Source: Saprospiraceae bacterium (GTDB lineage Bacteria > Bacteroidota > Bacteroidia > Chitinophagales > Saprospiraceae). From it: a DNA stretch of 64,000 nucleotides. The stretch lies in NCBI GenBank assembly GCA_016718505.1, contig JADKDE010000001.1:951501-1015500 (forward strand), read 5' to 3'. Below the pieces are notes generated by a model. That model was given only the letters and a program-made list of their open reading frames with translations. It was not told the origin of the DNA and ran no database searches. The position numbers were made by a program, and so were the translations under genes. Positions 9,575 to 21,341 of this stretch are shown piece by piece (the first letter of the stretch is position 1; each line of letters starts with the position of its first letter).

Positions 9575-12530
9575 ATGCATCAAAGAATTACGAATATAGC
9601 AGGATGGTTGGTTTTTTCCATTTCCCTTATTGTGTATTATTTTTCAGTAGAAAGCACGGGCAGTCTTTGGGATTGCGGTGAATTTATTTTGGGTGCATAC
9701 AAGCTCCAAGTAGTTCACCCACCTGGGGCACCTTTGTTTTTGTTGGTAGGAAGACTGTTCGCTTGGATTGGCTCTTGGGGTGGAAACCCTGAAAGCATAG
9801 CCGTAGCGGTCAATATGTTGTCAGCCATCTGCACATCATTCGCAGCCATGTTTGTGTGTTGGACGACTATGATGCTTGGAAAATTGACTTTTTTGGATAG
9901 AGAAACTGAGCCATCTACAAGTGATTCTTATGCATTGGGAGGAGCGGGTTTGGTTGCTGGATTGACAGCAGCATTTTGTACCTCTGTTTGGTTTTCTGCT
10001 GTTGAGGGCGAGGTTTATGCGATGTCATCGATGTTCACTTGTATGACGATATGGGCGATGCTAAAATGGTATTATCTACCAGATGAACCAGAAAATGATC
10101 GATGGATTCTGTTTGCTATTTTTTCAACGGGTCTATCTATCGGTGTTCACTTATTATCTCTCTTGACATTTCCTGCCTTGGCGATGTTTTATTATTTTAA
10201 AAAATACAAAGAGCATACGGTTAAAGGTACCTTTTTTGCATCTATGGTAGGGGTTTTGTTCCTGGGTTTGACGCAAGCGCTTATCATCAATGGGATTCGA
10301 AACTATGGGGAAATATCGATTATTTGTTTGTAAATAGCTTTGGGCTACCTGTTAATTCTGGTATAGTTCTAGTTCTTTTAATTTTGGGTGGAATATTGTA
10401 CTATGGATTTAACTACGCAAAAAAACATTCATATCCTGTTATCCAAAATATATTTATCGGTGCTTATCTGTTGATCATAGGATTTTCTACTTACGGCATG
10501 GTGGTCATCAGAGCCAATGTGGACACCAATCAATATGAACAAGCCGATAACCCGATGAAGCTAATTCCTTATTTGAACCGTGAGCAATACGGAGAAAATA
10601 AATTGTTGCGTAGCGTGTACTTCTGATGAGACCTGTGGACATGAGTTACAGAGCCAAGATATGATATCGTCAATGGAAAATACAAAAAAAGAGTCAAAAA
10701 ATTGAATACGTTTACAAAAGTGATGATTTGGTGTTTTTCCCAAGGATGCCGTGCGGATGAAAATGAGAAAAAGGCTTTACAGAGATTTTTGGATGAATGG
10801 AAAGCAAGGAAAACCAAGCTTTTGGACAATATGTCCTTTTCATCAGATACCAAATTGGTTGGATGTACTGGCGATATTTTATGTGGAATTTTACAGGCCG
10901 ACAGAATGGAGAACGGGGATATTTCCTTGGGATCCTGCCAATGTACCCTGGATTTCTGGCATCACCTTTGGACAATATGCGATTGTATAATCAGAGTGAA
11001 CTACCAGAATATTATAGAAATAATGAATCTAGAAATACGTATTTCTTCATACCGTTTATATTGGGTTTGATCGGTTTAATTTACCAAGCAAAAAGGCGCA
11101 GGGAAGAGTTTTTGATTGTTGGCGCGTTTATTATCACAGGTATAGTATCATCGTTTATGCCAATTCTCCGCCCAATGAACCGAGAGAGAGGGACTACGTT
11201 TTGGTTGGATCTTTCTTTGTCTATTCGATGTGGATTGGAATGGCAGTACTAGCCATTTATCAATATTTCAAATCCAAAGTCAGTGGCACAGCCTTGGCCT
11301 TTGGTGCCAGTGCAATTTGTCTTGTAGCCCCATTGTTGATGGGTTTTCAAAACTTTGATGATCTAGGACGGAGAGGACATTATGGATCTAGGGACTATGC
11401 CAATAACTTCTTACAATCTTGTGAAAAAATGTCATCATATTCACGTAGGTGACAACGATACCTATCCACTTTGGTATGCTCAAGAAGTAGAAGGGCAGAA
11501 AAAGATGTGCGTGTGGTGAACTTATCTTTGATAGCCGTAGATTGGTATATCAATGCTTAAGAAATAAAATCACGAGTCGGATGGAATCAAACTGACCATC
11601 CCAGCAAGTGCTTATGTGGGCAATGCAAGGGATGCCGTGTATTTGGTTCCTAGAGAGAATAATAACAACTCCATGCCATTGTCCGCAGCATTGAAATTCA
11701 TAGGGGAGGACCACCCGCTGCAAAGTGAAGGTGGCTCAGTTCCATCTTATCTTCCAGCCAAAAACTTATTCATCGACATAGACCCCCAAAAGGCTCTAAA
11801 GGTAGGCATGGCTAAGCCAGGGGATACCATCGCACCAAGATTGAATTATACTCTTCCTGGATCTGCCTTTTAGCAAAAGATGATATGGCCATCTTGGATT
11901 ATAAGTTCCAATGTACGAAAGACCGATTTATTTCTCGTGACAGTACAACGATAAGTTGATGGCTTGGACGATTATTTCCAGTTGGAAGGCCTTGGCTTGA
12001 GACTGATGGCTGTAAAATCTACTTCAGATCCTGATTTTGAAATTTATGGAAGTGGTAGGGTTGATGCCGATAAAGTTCTTGAAAATTTCTCCACCAAATT
12101 CAAGTGGGGAGGTTTTGATAAAAAGAAAATGTTCGTAGATAAGAGCTATAGTCCAAGCGTAAATGCACATAAACTCGTTGCATTACGAGCTACCCAGGAT
12201 CTTATTCTGTCGAATCAAACCGAGAAAGCCATCAAGTTGATGGATACTTATTTTACTGGTTTCCCTAATTTTAATTTTCCTTATGAGCAGTCCATGTTGT
12301 CTTTTATAAGGATGTATATTACAGCAGGAGCATATGACAAAGCCAAAACACATATGGACATTATGGCCAAAATGGCGGTTCAAAACAATACTTTCTTCAA
12401 TAGCCTGACATCAGCGGATTTGCAGACATATACGTTGAGGATGGAGTATGAACAAAACCAGAATATCATGTCCGAATTGATCAATCTGGCTGAGTTTGGC
12501 AAAGACAATGCTTATGCCAGAAGATCTTAA
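9575..12530 (+). CDS. DUF2723 multi-pass membrane protein, multiply frameshifted
   Basis: Family of large Bacteroidota integral membrane proteins related to protein O-mannosyltransferases (GT-C fold). The N-terminal frame (to about 10330) contains the family hallmark SLWDCGEFILGAYKLQVVHPPGAPL and at least five membrane segments. Further frames continue the same protein in order: MKLIPYLNREQYGE (10560), FRYQIGWMYWRYFMWNFTGRQ-like sequence (10800-10900), LPEYYRNNESRNTYFF, DYVLVGSFF-like and FQNFDDLGRRGHYGSRDYANNFL (11200-11440), VPRENNNNSMPLSAALKF (11650), and a C-terminal soluble region to 12530. At least eight frame changes occur in 3 kb while the protein text stays intact, pointing to a low-quality sequence stretch. 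I chose the ATG at 9575 (MHQRITNIAGW) over an upstream in-frame codon because it directly precedes the first membrane segment. Confidence 0.8.
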
Positions 12531-12606
12531 GAAAATGTTTGGAAATAACATAAAGCCAAAACAAAACCAACAGGGACCATTGTTAAATTAATAAAAACTG
12601 ATTGGT

Positions 12607-13053
12607 ATGAAAGCTCAATGGATAATGATAGGAAATGACCATGCAGGGACACTTCTGAAAGATAAGATTAAGAAAAAGTTGATCGAAAAGGGTTATCTTT
12701 TGATGGATTTTGGTGCGTTTACTGAAAATTCTGTAGATTACCCAGATTTTGCGCATCCTGTAGCTAATGCAATGAAAGAAAGGCCTGAAAGCCTGGGTAT
12801 TTTGATTTGTGGTAGTGGAAATGGCATGGCTATCTCCGCCAACAAGCACCCGCATATAAGGGCTGGTATTGCTTGGAATAGCGATGTGGCAAGTCTTATA
12901 AAGCGACACAATGATGCCAATATCTTGGTATTGCCAGCTAGATTTATCCAAGACGAAATTGCAATCGGTTGTGTTGAAAAATTTTTAGAAGCATCCTTTG
13001 AAGGTGGGAGACATAGTCAGCGAGTCGAAAAGATTTGGCCTTATGTTTGTTGA
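12607..13053 (+). CDS. rpiB: Ribose 5-phosphate isomerase B
   Basis: Interconverts ribose 5-phosphate and ribulose 5-phosphate in the pentose phosphate pathway. The 148-residue length is normal for RpiB. The N-terminal IGNDHAGTLLKDKI, the D-F-G region (LLMDFGAF), DYPDFAHPVANAM, and the anion-hole/cysteine block GILICGSGNGMAISANK with RAGIAWN are all present. The C-terminus carries RHNDANILVLPARF. It begins 76 bases after the DUF2723 gene on the same strand. Confidence 0.95.
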   Translation: MKAQWIMIGNDHAGTLLKDKIKKKLIEKGYLLMDFGAFTENSVDYPDFAHPVANAMKERPESLGILICGSGNGMAISANKHPHIRAGIAWNSDVASLIKRHNDANILVLPARFIQDEIAIGCVEKFLEASFEGGRHSQRVEKIWPYVC

Positions 13054-13233
13054 TTTTGCCTGAAACAATTTGATATTTCGTTATAAATTATATTTTATTA
13101 ATATCAAAAAATTGGATAGAAATATCTTTGGAATCAGCGAGAATAGTTTAAAAACTTTCTTGTTAATTCTTTTTAGTTTTATTTTATTTCTTCGGGTCAA
13201 GGCTCCAGTCCACTCCATTTAGATGGGGATTCT

Positions 13234-14620
13234 GTGATGATATCAAAACTCCAAGATCAAATATCAAAATTAGAATTGCTCGAGCAATTAAAGACACTGG
13301 CTTCCGATACCATGGAGGGCAGAGAGACGGGTAAAAAAGGAAATCAATTGGCCGCAAAATACCTTTCTCAAAAGTTATCAGAAGCAGGCTTCAAACCACT
13401 AGATTCCGATACCAGCTTTTTACAGCCATTCGAATTTTTGAGCGACGACTGGATATTACAAGAGTTTAGGATTGGAGATTTAAAACTTACCATAGATCAG
13501 GATTACGTCATCGTCCCTTGGCATTCGTTTTCCGTAGGAACTTTATGCCAAATCTATCTTGTTGGTTCATGATCATGCGATTAAGAAATTGGACTGGAAG
13601 GATTTAAAAGCTACGTTAATCATCATTTATGGACAAAAGGAAAATGTCTCAGAAAGGTGGTTGGAGGATGTGGCCAAGAAAAATCTCGTTTTATTTGTAA
13701 ATGATGATTTTCATATGACTCATGATGTCGTCAATGGTCAACCCTTTTATCTGAATGGCAATCCGCTTTACAAAAATTACGCTTTCATCAAGAGTGAAAA
13801 ACTTAATGCTTGGATTTTAAACCAAAGGAAAAAAGATTTTGAACAGTTTTTGCAAGGACAAAGCGAAAGCCTCAAAATATCAAGACTTGTTTTTTTTAGA
13901 AATAGAAAAGAAGTTAAGCCCATAAAAACAGCTAACGTCGTCGGTTATATCGACAATAATGACTCTACGCAAAATAGTTGCAAAAAATACATGGTGTTAT
14001 CGGGTCATTTTGACCATCTGGGTAAGAAAGGCAATTCTATCTACTATGGTGCCGATGACAATGGATCTGGATGTTCTGCAATCGTAGCTATGGCCAAATA
14101 TTTGGGAGAATTGGCTAAAAATAACGCACTGAATAAAAGAATAATCGTTGCATTTATGACAGGGGAGGAGATGGGGCTCATCGGGTCACATTACTTCACG
14201 GCCACAGATTTTTTTAAAAAAAATAAATTTGAATGCAATGTAAATATCGATATGATAGGTCGATTTGATAAAAACCATCAAGAAAGTAAAAATCCATATA
14301 TTTATGTGATAGGTGCTGATCGCATTTCTAAAGATTTAGATTCAGTGATCTCCAAAACAAATGTTAGATATAATCACTTGGATTTGGACTATCGGCTGAA
14401 TGCCTTAGATGATCCAGAGCGATTGTACGAGCGATCGGACCATTTTAATTTTGCAAAAAATGGAATTCCTTCAGTTTTCTTTTTTAGTGGATTGCATGAA
14501 GACTACCACAAAACCAGCGATACTTTTGATAAATTAAATTATCAATTGTTTCACCAAAGAACCAAGTTTTTGTTCACTGTTGTTAGTGAATTGGCGATAA
14601 GAAAATCGCCTCTTCGATAA
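13234..14620 (+). CDS. M28 family zinc aminopeptidase, exported, frameshifted
   Basis: Secreted or periplasmic metallopeptidase. The N-terminal part (13234-13572) resembles the start of the mature enzyme (LKTLASDTMEGRETGKKGNQLAAKYL). After a frame change near 13555 it continues to 14620 with the M28 metal site: SGHFDHLG (first His), YYGADDNGSGCSAI (bridging Asp), TGEEMGLIGS (catalytic Glu-Glu), NIDMIGR (Asp) and FFSGLHEDYHKTSDT (last His). Upstream of 13234, a second frame holds a signal-peptide-like stretch (TFLLILFSFILF, 13140-13190) joined through another apparent indel to ISSGQGSSPLHLDG. The real start is therefore probably near 13111, with a TTG or lost ATG. Confidence 0.83.
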
Positions 14621-14982
14621 ATTCTTTTTCCACATTCCACATTTGATTTATTAAACGTGTCTAAACCATTTTTAGAACGCATTAATTTATGGTCATATAG
14701 GTTGCTATCCTTTATCAGTAGGGTTTTTTGAGAAATACTGGTTGGCTACCCTTTTCTGATTTCATTATTATAAAATGTTGGTAAGTTTTGAATTTTATTG
14801 GACTTGTCCACAATTTTATAGTAGTTTTAAACAATCAATTAACATACCTCGAGATTTTACTTCATATTATTTAAAATTTATATGCAATAATCCCCTTAGA
14901 TTTGTAGGAAGATTGGCATTATATTTTACCGAAACTTTAAAATGTTTGAGCATAAAAGGCTTACTATAAATAAAAATTAGAT
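14621..14982. other. Intergenic region upstream of dnaB, no gene seen
   Basis: About 360 AT-rich bases. A 64-codon open frame at 14775-14969 has no recognisable domain and unlikely composition, and I do not call it. The dnaB promoter presumably lies here, but no clean TTG/TANNTTTG pair is visible. Confidence 0.5.
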
Positions 14983-16517
14983 ATGGCAGAGATAGAAAAG
15001 GGAGTGAATTTCAGGAAAAACAACCTAAAAGCCGTGAAGGGCGATAAGGACTTTGCTTCGCTCCATCTGGGTAGAATTCAGCCACAAGCGATACCGCTGG
15101 AGGAGGCAGTTCTTGGGGCATTGATGCTAGACAAAGACGCTTTTTCAATTATCTCTAGTATTTTGACCGCCGAGTCTTTTTATTTACCCGCTCATCAGAT
15201 TATTTTTGACGCCATACTGAGATTGTTCAACAAGTCTATGCCAATAGATCTCTTGACTGTGAATGAGGAAATTCATAAAATGGAAGCCCTCGAACAAATA
15301 GGAGGCACTATTTACCTTGTGGACTTGACCAATAAAGTTGGTTCTGCGGCCAATGTTGAATATCACGCCAAAATCGTAGCACAAAAATACATCCAGCGAC
15401 AATTGATACAAGCCTCCACGATGACCATCAATGATTCATTTGAGGACACAAAAGACGTATTCGATATCCTAGATGAAGCCGAACAGGGACTTTTCCAAAT
15501 TACTGAAAAAAACCTAGGACGCGAGTATCAAAGCATAGGTGCCCTCTCGGTAAAAGCCCGTAAAATGCTTGAAGATCTGGCTGCAAAGGAAACTGGACTT
15601 ACTGGGATTCCGTCAGGATTTGACAATTTGGACCGCATCACCAGTGGTTGGCAGAAATCAGATCTAATCATTCTGGCAGCTCGCCCAGGTATGGGTAAGA
15701 CCGCTTTTACTTTGTCATTGGCTAGAAATGCCGCGATGGGTTTTGACAAAAATATCCAGTAGCCATATTCTCGCTGGAGATGTCCAATGTTCAGTTAGCA
15801 CAAAGGTTGATTTCTATGGAAGCTGGAATCAATAGCCAAAAATTGCGAAATGGTCAATTGACCAAGGAAGAGTGGGAGCGTTTTCACAATGCTATCGTAA
15901 AAATGGCTGAAACGCCCATCTATATCGACGATACCCCAGCGATCAATATATTCGAGCTAAGGGCAAAATGCCGTCGATTGAAGCAACATCATGGCGTAGA
16001 GCTTATCATCGTCGATTACTTACAGTTGATGACGGCGGGTAGCGATAATAAAAAGAATGGAACCAGGGAACAAGAAATTTCCTCCATCTCCCGTGCCTTG
16101 AAAGGCTTAGCCAAAGAGTTAGAAGTCCCCGTCATAGCATTGGCGCAGCTTTCGAGGGCTGTCGAAGGAAGAAAAAACAATATCCCAATGCTTTCGGATT
16201 TGAGAGAATCAGGGTCTATAGAACAGGATGCTGATATCGTATCATTCATTTATCGTCCAGGATATTACCTCGAGATGAATAGCGAGGAATACAGGGAAGT
16301 GCAAGATAAGGCCGAAATCATAATCGCAAAACACAGAAATGGTGCCTTAGATACCGTCGAGTTGAAATTCGTGAGTGATTATGCCAGATTTGAGAATCCA
16401 AATGATTCAGATTTCATGGGTCGAAGTCTTGAGAGTTTGCTTTCTGCAGACAGAGGCTTAGGGGATGACTATATCACTAGACCCTCAAGGATGAATGATG
16501 AGGATGTACCGTATTAG
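14983..16517 (+). CDS. dnaB: Replicative DNA helicase DnaB, one frameshift
   Basis: Hexameric 5'-3' helicase of the replisome. The N-terminal domain carries QAIPLEEAVLGALMLDKDA and the DnaG-interacting region; then come the linker helix and the RecA-like C-terminal domain. Walker A is ARPGMGKTAFTLSLARN, the Walker B region is LIIVDYLQLM, and also present are QEISSISRALKGLAKELEVPV, ALAQLSR, LSDLRESGSIEQDADIV and IAKHRNG. The frame breaks at about 15760: adding one C in ATCCAG gives KNIPVAIFSLEMSN, the expected sequence. Since dnaB is essential, this is almost certainly a base-call error. Total length would be about 511 residues, normal for the family. Confidence 0.95.
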
Positions 16518-16824
16518 TCGCCAGACTACTATTGAATTTTTACTATAAAATATCTTTTTAAATTTTTTTACCAATATTAATTGGGAAGTGAGCTGCATGA
16601 GTACAATCTACTAGCCAATGCTTTGGGTATTTTTTGATAAATACAAAATTACATCGTTGCATTTCGCCCCACTTTTTTATCAATGAATGCGAAAAATAAA
16701 TTAAAAAAATCTTAAAACCAACAATATAAAACCTTCGTTTATGTTATTTTAGGTAATTTTAATTCTTAAGATTGCGTCCTCTCATTTAATTGAAAGATTT
16801 GGACTTGAAATTTTAAATTTGAAA
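16518..16824. other. Intergenic region, no gene seen
   Basis: About 300 AT-rich bases between dnaB and the T9SS cargo gene. A TAAATTTG word at 16814-16821 overlaps the region just before the ATG and is too close to be a normal promoter. Confidence 0.45.
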
Positions 16825-18656
16825 ATGAAATATTTACTAATTATTTGCCTTGGCTTTTGCTCATTTTGGGTAAATGGGCAAGTTCCAAATGATGAGTGTA
16901 GTGCTGCCATCATCTTGGATGATGTGAATAATTATTGTTCTGGTGTAGGTCAATTCAATAATATAGGTGCTACCCCCTCGACAGTCAATCAAGTTGGTGG
17001 AGGAATATTTTGTTGGTCTGATGCGAACAATGATGTCTGGTTTCAATTTGTGGCCACTGCTACCGATATCAATGTTAGGGTCATTGGCGATATAGCCCAA
17101 ACACCTGGAGGAACGATTAAATATCCACAATTTGCCGTATATTCTGGAAGATGCGCAACGGGATTGACTATGGTCTCTTGCAATTCTGACCAAGCTGGTA
17201 GTCATGTCGCTGAGTCTTATGGCAATAATCTCATCCCAGGCAGACAATATTATATTCGTGTAGGAGGACGAGGAAACAATACTGGAACGTTTACATTGTG
17301 TATAAATAATTTTTTCAATGTCCCAGCCCCACAGTCGGATTGTCCCCAAAATATTGTTTTATGTGATAAAGCTGGATTTTCCGTCAATTCATTGATTGGA
17401 ACTGGATTAAACAATACGGAAGTCAGTACCAGTTGTATTGATGAAGAAAGAAGTTCTGCGTGGTACAGTTGGACATGCAAGGATCCAGGATCTCTCACTT
17501 TCACGATAACCCCAAGCAATCCGATCGACGACATCGATTTTGTGGTCTATGAATTGCCCAATGGGGTCAAAGACTGTACGGGGAAATTTGAACGTCGGTG
17601 TGAAGCCGCTGGAGAAAATATTGGAGCACCTCTAGCTACTTGGGAGCGATGTATGGGCCTCTAGGACTTTCTGACTCTGAGTCCGATACAAGTGAACCAG
17701 CTGGCTGTGGAGGCAATAATAATAATTTTGTTTCGGCATTGAATATGGAAGCTGGGAAAAGCTATGCTATTTTAATCAATAACTATTCAAGAAGTGGAAA
17801 TGGTTTTAATATCGCATTTGGTGGTACGGGTACTTTTCTAGGACCAGAAGCAGATTTTGAGATTTTGGACGAATCCACGCCATTTTGTAGATTTCAAGAA
17901 TACACGGTGGTTGATACTTCTAGATTGTTTGGTACTAGAGTCATCTCCTACCAATGGGGGTTTGGCGATGAGGCGGTATTCTCAAGCGATACTGGTAGAG
18001 GGCCTCACAAGGTGACTTTTCCACTAGCTGGGATAAAAACCATTTTTTTATCTCTAGAAACCGAGGATGGGTGTAGAGTGTATAAAAAACTCAGTATAGA
18101 TGTTCTCTGTTGCGATAAAAGCGTCATCGTGGATGCTGGACCAGATCAAACCATAAAACTCGGAGAATCTACTCAATTAAGCGGTTTTGCTTCATTACCA
18201 GGTCAAGATTGGATCATCCGATGGCTGCCAGGGGATCACTTGTCTTGTATCAACTGTTGGGATCCTATAGCGATGCCGTACCACGATTTAATGTATAGTC
18301 TTACTGTTCAAGATGACGAACAATGTTCGGGGCGAGATACGGTGTTAATCAGGATAAATAAATATAAACCGTTATACATACCCAATGCTTTTTCGCCTAA
18401 TGGCGATGGCCTCAATCACACATTCAATGCTTTTGCAGGTATTGCGTTGAAGCAAATCAGAAAATTGCGGATATTTGACCGATGGGGAGATCTAGTGTGA
18501 AACTTCCAATATCCAGCCTGGAGAAAATTTACTGGGATGGGATGGAAAATTTCAAGGAAAAGAAATGAACCCTGGAGTATTCGTATATCATATCGTTGCC
18601 GAGTTTTGGATGACAGTCTCGAAGAATATGCAGGAGCACTCCATTTGATAAGGTAA
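16825..18656 (+). CDS. Secreted protein with PKD-like domain and T9SS type B C-terminal sorting domain, frameshifted
   Basis: The start is ATG 16825 (MKYLLIICLGFCSFWVNGQ), a clear Sec signal peptide, followed by VPNDECSAAIIL. The N-terminal half resembles beta-sandwich modules of secreted Bacteroidota proteins (two cysteine-bearing modules). A PKD-like module follows (SYQWGFGDEAVF, near 17950), then LSGFASLPGQ, and finally the gliding-motility-associated C-terminal signature IPNAFSPNGDGLNHTF and LRIFDRWGDLV. Apparent indels: near 17655 (a GGG run short by one G), at 18498 (two G missing; restored text WETSNIQPGE) and near 18610 (one G missing). After correction the frame ends EYAGALHLIR with the stop at 18654-18656. 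It is probably exported by T9SS and attached to or released from the surface. Confidence 0.82.
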
Positions 18657-18750
18657 TGCTTTTCTCCTTCCTATTTTAAATTAATAATTGCTGAAATTGA
18701 TTATATTCGCATTCGAGTAATTTTTTTTGTAAACTCGAAAAAAAAGAACT

Positions 18751-19962
18751 ATGATCAATCGCCCTCATTTTGACTATACCGAAGTGCCAGAGACAAGGGC
18801 CGTTTTGTCCAATTTGGATTTTCAAGCATCGAAGCTATTCATTGGCATTCCGAAAGAATCGGATATTTCAGAAAATAGAATACCCCTGACACCTAGCAGC
18901 GTGGCAAGTTTAACTACCCTAGGCCACAGGGTTATCATCGAATCGGGAGCGGGAACAAAAGCCAATTTTACAGACCTAGAATATTCAGAAGCAGGTGCCG
19001 AAATTACCCTTGAAAAAGAGAAAATATTTGCCGCCAATATCATCCTGAAAGCTGCACCGCCCAGTTTATTCGAAGTCGAATTGATGAAGACAAATCAGTT
19101 GCTCATCTCTCCACTTCACATCTTGGCCATCAGTAAAGAATACATAGAATTACTCCGCAAGAAAAAAGTTACAGCCATAGCCCTAGAATGGCTTAGGGAT
19201 GAGGATGGAACCTTCCCTATGGTGAGAATTATGAGTGAATTGGCAGGAATATCTGCTATACAAGTTGCAGCTCAATTTCTCAACCAAACAAACGGAGGGA
19301 TTGGCGTTTTACTTGGAGGAATTTCTGGTGTACCACCCGCAAAAGTGGTCATTTTGGGCGCTGGAGTTGTTGCCGAATTTGCTACAAGAACCGCTTTGGG
19401 CTTAGGGGCTTCTGTTAGGATTTTTGATAATAATATATACAAACTGATGCGCATACAATCTAGGATTGGCCGTCAACTGCATACTTCAGCACTCAATCAA
19501 ATTTATCTAAAAAAAGAACTCAAAGAGGCAGATGTCGTCATCGGAGCCATCCACTCCAAGACTGGGCGAACGCCGATCGTAGTGACTGAGGATATGGTCG
19601 AGCAGATGAAAACTGGCTCCATCATAGTTGACGTAAGTATAGACCAGGGCGGATGCTTCGAGACCAGTGAGATGATGCGTCTTGAAAAGCCTTCCTTTGT
19701 CAAACATGGTGTGATACACTATTGCGTGCCCAATATGGCATCGAATTATGCTAGAACCTCGAGTGAAGCGATGAGCAATATTTTGACGCCATTGCTTTTT
19801 AAAATCAGTACATCTGGCAATCTCTATTCCCTACTATACGCACAAACTGGAATCAGAAACGGAATTTATACCTACAAAGGGGCTTTGACAAACTTCTACC
19901 TCAGCGAAAGGCTGGGCATGAAATATACCGATATTGAATTATTGATTACTTCCTCTATATAA
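18751..19962 (+). CDS. ald: Alanine dehydrogenase
   Basis: NAD-dependent reversible deamination of L-alanine to pyruvate and ammonia. This 403-residue protein has the N-terminal substrate domain (IGIPKESDISENRIPLTP, with the conserved Arg and the Lys pair), GHRVIIESGAG and LKAAPPS. The Rossmann dinucleotide fold reads VILGAGVVAEFATRTALGLGA ending in the acidic residue of RIFDNN. VDVSIDQGGCFETS and HYCVPNMAS are hallmark blocks shared with transhydrogenase alpha subunits. The Bacteroidota-type N-terminal extension of about 25 residues is present. It is followed 11 bases later by the Smr gene. Confidence 0.92.
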   Translation: MINRPHFDYTEVPETRAVLSNLDFQASKLFIGIPKESDISENRIPLTPSSVASLTTLGHRVIIESGAGTKANFTDLEYSEAGAEITLEKEKIFAANIILKAAPPSLFEVELMKTNQLLISPLHILAISKEYIELLRKKKVTAIALEWLRDEDGTFPMVRIMSELAGISAIQVAAQFLNQTNGGIGVLLGGISGVPPAKVVILGAGVVAEFATRTALGLGASVRIFDNNIYKLMRIQSRIGRQLHTSALNQIYLKKELKEADVVIGAIHSKTGRTPIVVTEDMVEQMKTGSIIVDVSIDQGGCFETSEMMRLEKPSFVKHGVIHYCVPNMASNYARTSSEAMSNILTPLLFKISTSGNLYSLLYAQTGIRNGIYTYKGALTNFYLSERLGMKYTDIELLITSSI

Positions 19963-19973
19963 ATCAAATTTTT

Positions 19974-20966
19974 ATGTTCATCAGTGGACAACGTGTCGTC
20001 CTAATCCATACCAAGGAAAGAGGAGTTATCTCCCAACTTTATGGCGATGGCATGGTCGATGTGGTACTCGATGATGGCGATCAAATACCCGTGGATAGAG
20101 CTTTTATAATCTATGAACACCTTTTCGATAGCCAAAATAATCAAGGAGGAAAGTACGATTATCAAGAAGAAAACATCAGTATTATCGCTCCTCAGTTTGG
20201 GCTTGATATGGGCTTTTTTTTGGGATTTGACCCACAAAATATTTACGACAAACATACCGACTTCGACATTTATTGTATCAATGATTCGAAAAAAAATTTT
20301 AGCTTAAAGGCCATACTGCAAATTAAAGGTGTTCCAATCTTAGAGTTTCAAACAGAATTTAGTAGCTATATGGCCCAGAAAATGGGAAAATTGGAATATA
20401 AGGACCTCAGTGAAAATCCAAAATTCAGTCTAGAGTTTTCATGGGAAAATGATCATGTCAGAAACTATGAATCCAAGCTAAAACCAGCAAAGTTCTACCA
20501 ATCATTGGACTATACGCCCATCGTCAATAAATCCATTTACAGGGAATTGATTTGGCAAAAATTGGAAATACAGAAGAAGCTCAGCCCCCAAGAATTGAGA
20601 AATCACTCTATTTCCTTATTGAAGGACGACGATTTCAATCGTACCCAACCCATACCAGTACATGAGGTTTTCGAATACGCAAAATTTAATACGGAAATTG
20701 ACCTTCATATAGAAGCTTTGCGCAAGGATCACAAAAATCTAGATGCCAAGAAAATCCTTGAAATTCAACTCAAAGCGATGGAGGACTTCATCAATCAGGC
20801 ATTGAGACATGGAGTAGAACGGGTTTTTATCATTCATGGACTGGGCAAGGGAAAACTAAAAGAAGCGATTCATCGTACCCTCCAGACGCAATATCCCATC
20901 AAATCATACAAAAATGAATATCACCCAAATTATGGATTCGGCGCCACCGAGGTGATTTTTTTGTAA
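19974..20966 (+). CDS. DUF2027 / Smr domain protein
   Basis: A 330-residue protein. The N-terminus (FISGQRVVLIHTKERGVI and VDVVLDDGDQIPV) is a small beta-barrel like that in MutS2-related Bacteroidota proteins. The middle matches the DUF2027 type. The C-terminal 80 residues are a Smr domain: IDLHIEALRKDH, then FINQALRHGVERVFIIHGLGKGKLKEAI and HPNYGFGATEV. Smr domains are nucleases or RNA/DNA-binding modules; the conserved H-G-x-G is present. The substrate is unknown. It is probably co-transcribed with alanine dehydrogenase. Confidence 0.85.
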   Translation: MFISGQRVVLIHTKERGVISQLYGDGMVDVVLDDGDQIPVDRAFIIYEHLFDSQNNQGGKYDYQEENISIIAPQFGLDMGFFLGFDPQNIYDKHTDFDIYCINDSKKNFSLKAILQIKGVPILEFQTEFSSYMAQKMGKLEYKDLSENPKFSLEFSWENDHVRNYESKLKPAKFYQSLDYTPIVNKSIYRELIWQKLEIQKKLSPQELRNHSISLLKDDDFNRTQPIPVHEVFEYAKFNTEIDLHIEALRKDHKNLDAKKILEIQLKAMEDFINQALRHGVERVFIIHGLGKGKLKEAIHRTLQTQYPIKSYKNEYHPNYGFGATEVIFL

Positions 20967-21005
20967 GCAAGTATTTTATCCCTCAACAACCCACATTGAC
21001 ACGGC

Positions 21006-21026
21006 AAACTCTTTTCAAAAGAGTTT
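21006..21026. terminator. Perfect inverted repeat, possible terminator after the Smr gene
   Basis: AAACTCTTTT-C-AAAAGAGTTT has 10-base arms around one central base; as RNA it would form a 9-bp stem with a 3-nt loop. It lies 40 bases after the Smr stop. The run that follows (CCTTTAAAA) is not a strong U-tract, so a protein-binding palindrome is an alternative. Confidence 0.45.
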
Positions 21027-21182
21027 CCTTTAAAATTTATAATTACGCATTAGACAAAAAAAATATTGAAAAACACTAAAATATTTTAGAAAAAGTACCG
21101 ATAATTTGCCCAAAAATAACTAACTTAGTACTTAAGTTTAAGAACCAAAATATTATCATTTATTTCAAAATTTAATTTTAAA

Positions 21183-21323
21183 ATGAAAGAAAATAAAGTA
21201 AAATATTTTCTGACAAATCTTAGAAATTGGATAAATGTCAGTACTTCCAATCAAATCACGCTTTCGATTGATCAGGCAAAAATTGTCAAACTAAATTCTT
21301 TAATAAAATCGCCGTATAATTAG
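21183..21323 (+). CDS. Possible 46-residue small protein
   Basis: ATG to TAG, beginning MKENKVKYFLTNLRNWINV and ending LIKSPYN. It has a basic N-terminal amphipathic segment and no recognisable family. The only support is position in an otherwise empty region and a plausible composition, so it may be chance. Confidence 0.25.
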   Translation: MKENKVKYFLTNLRNWINVSTSNQITLSIDQAKIVKLNSLIKSPYN

Positions 21324-21341
21324 CCCTCGTTTTATTTTGGA

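Noticed and set aside
9575..12530. Programmed frameshifting or several small genes in the DUF2723 region
   Set aside because: Eight or more shifts in both directions with continuous family sequence fit sequence errors, not programmed recoding or separate genes.
14775..14969. 64-codon ORF upstream of dnaB
   Set aside because: No domain, no promoter and unlikely composition in an AT-rich gap.
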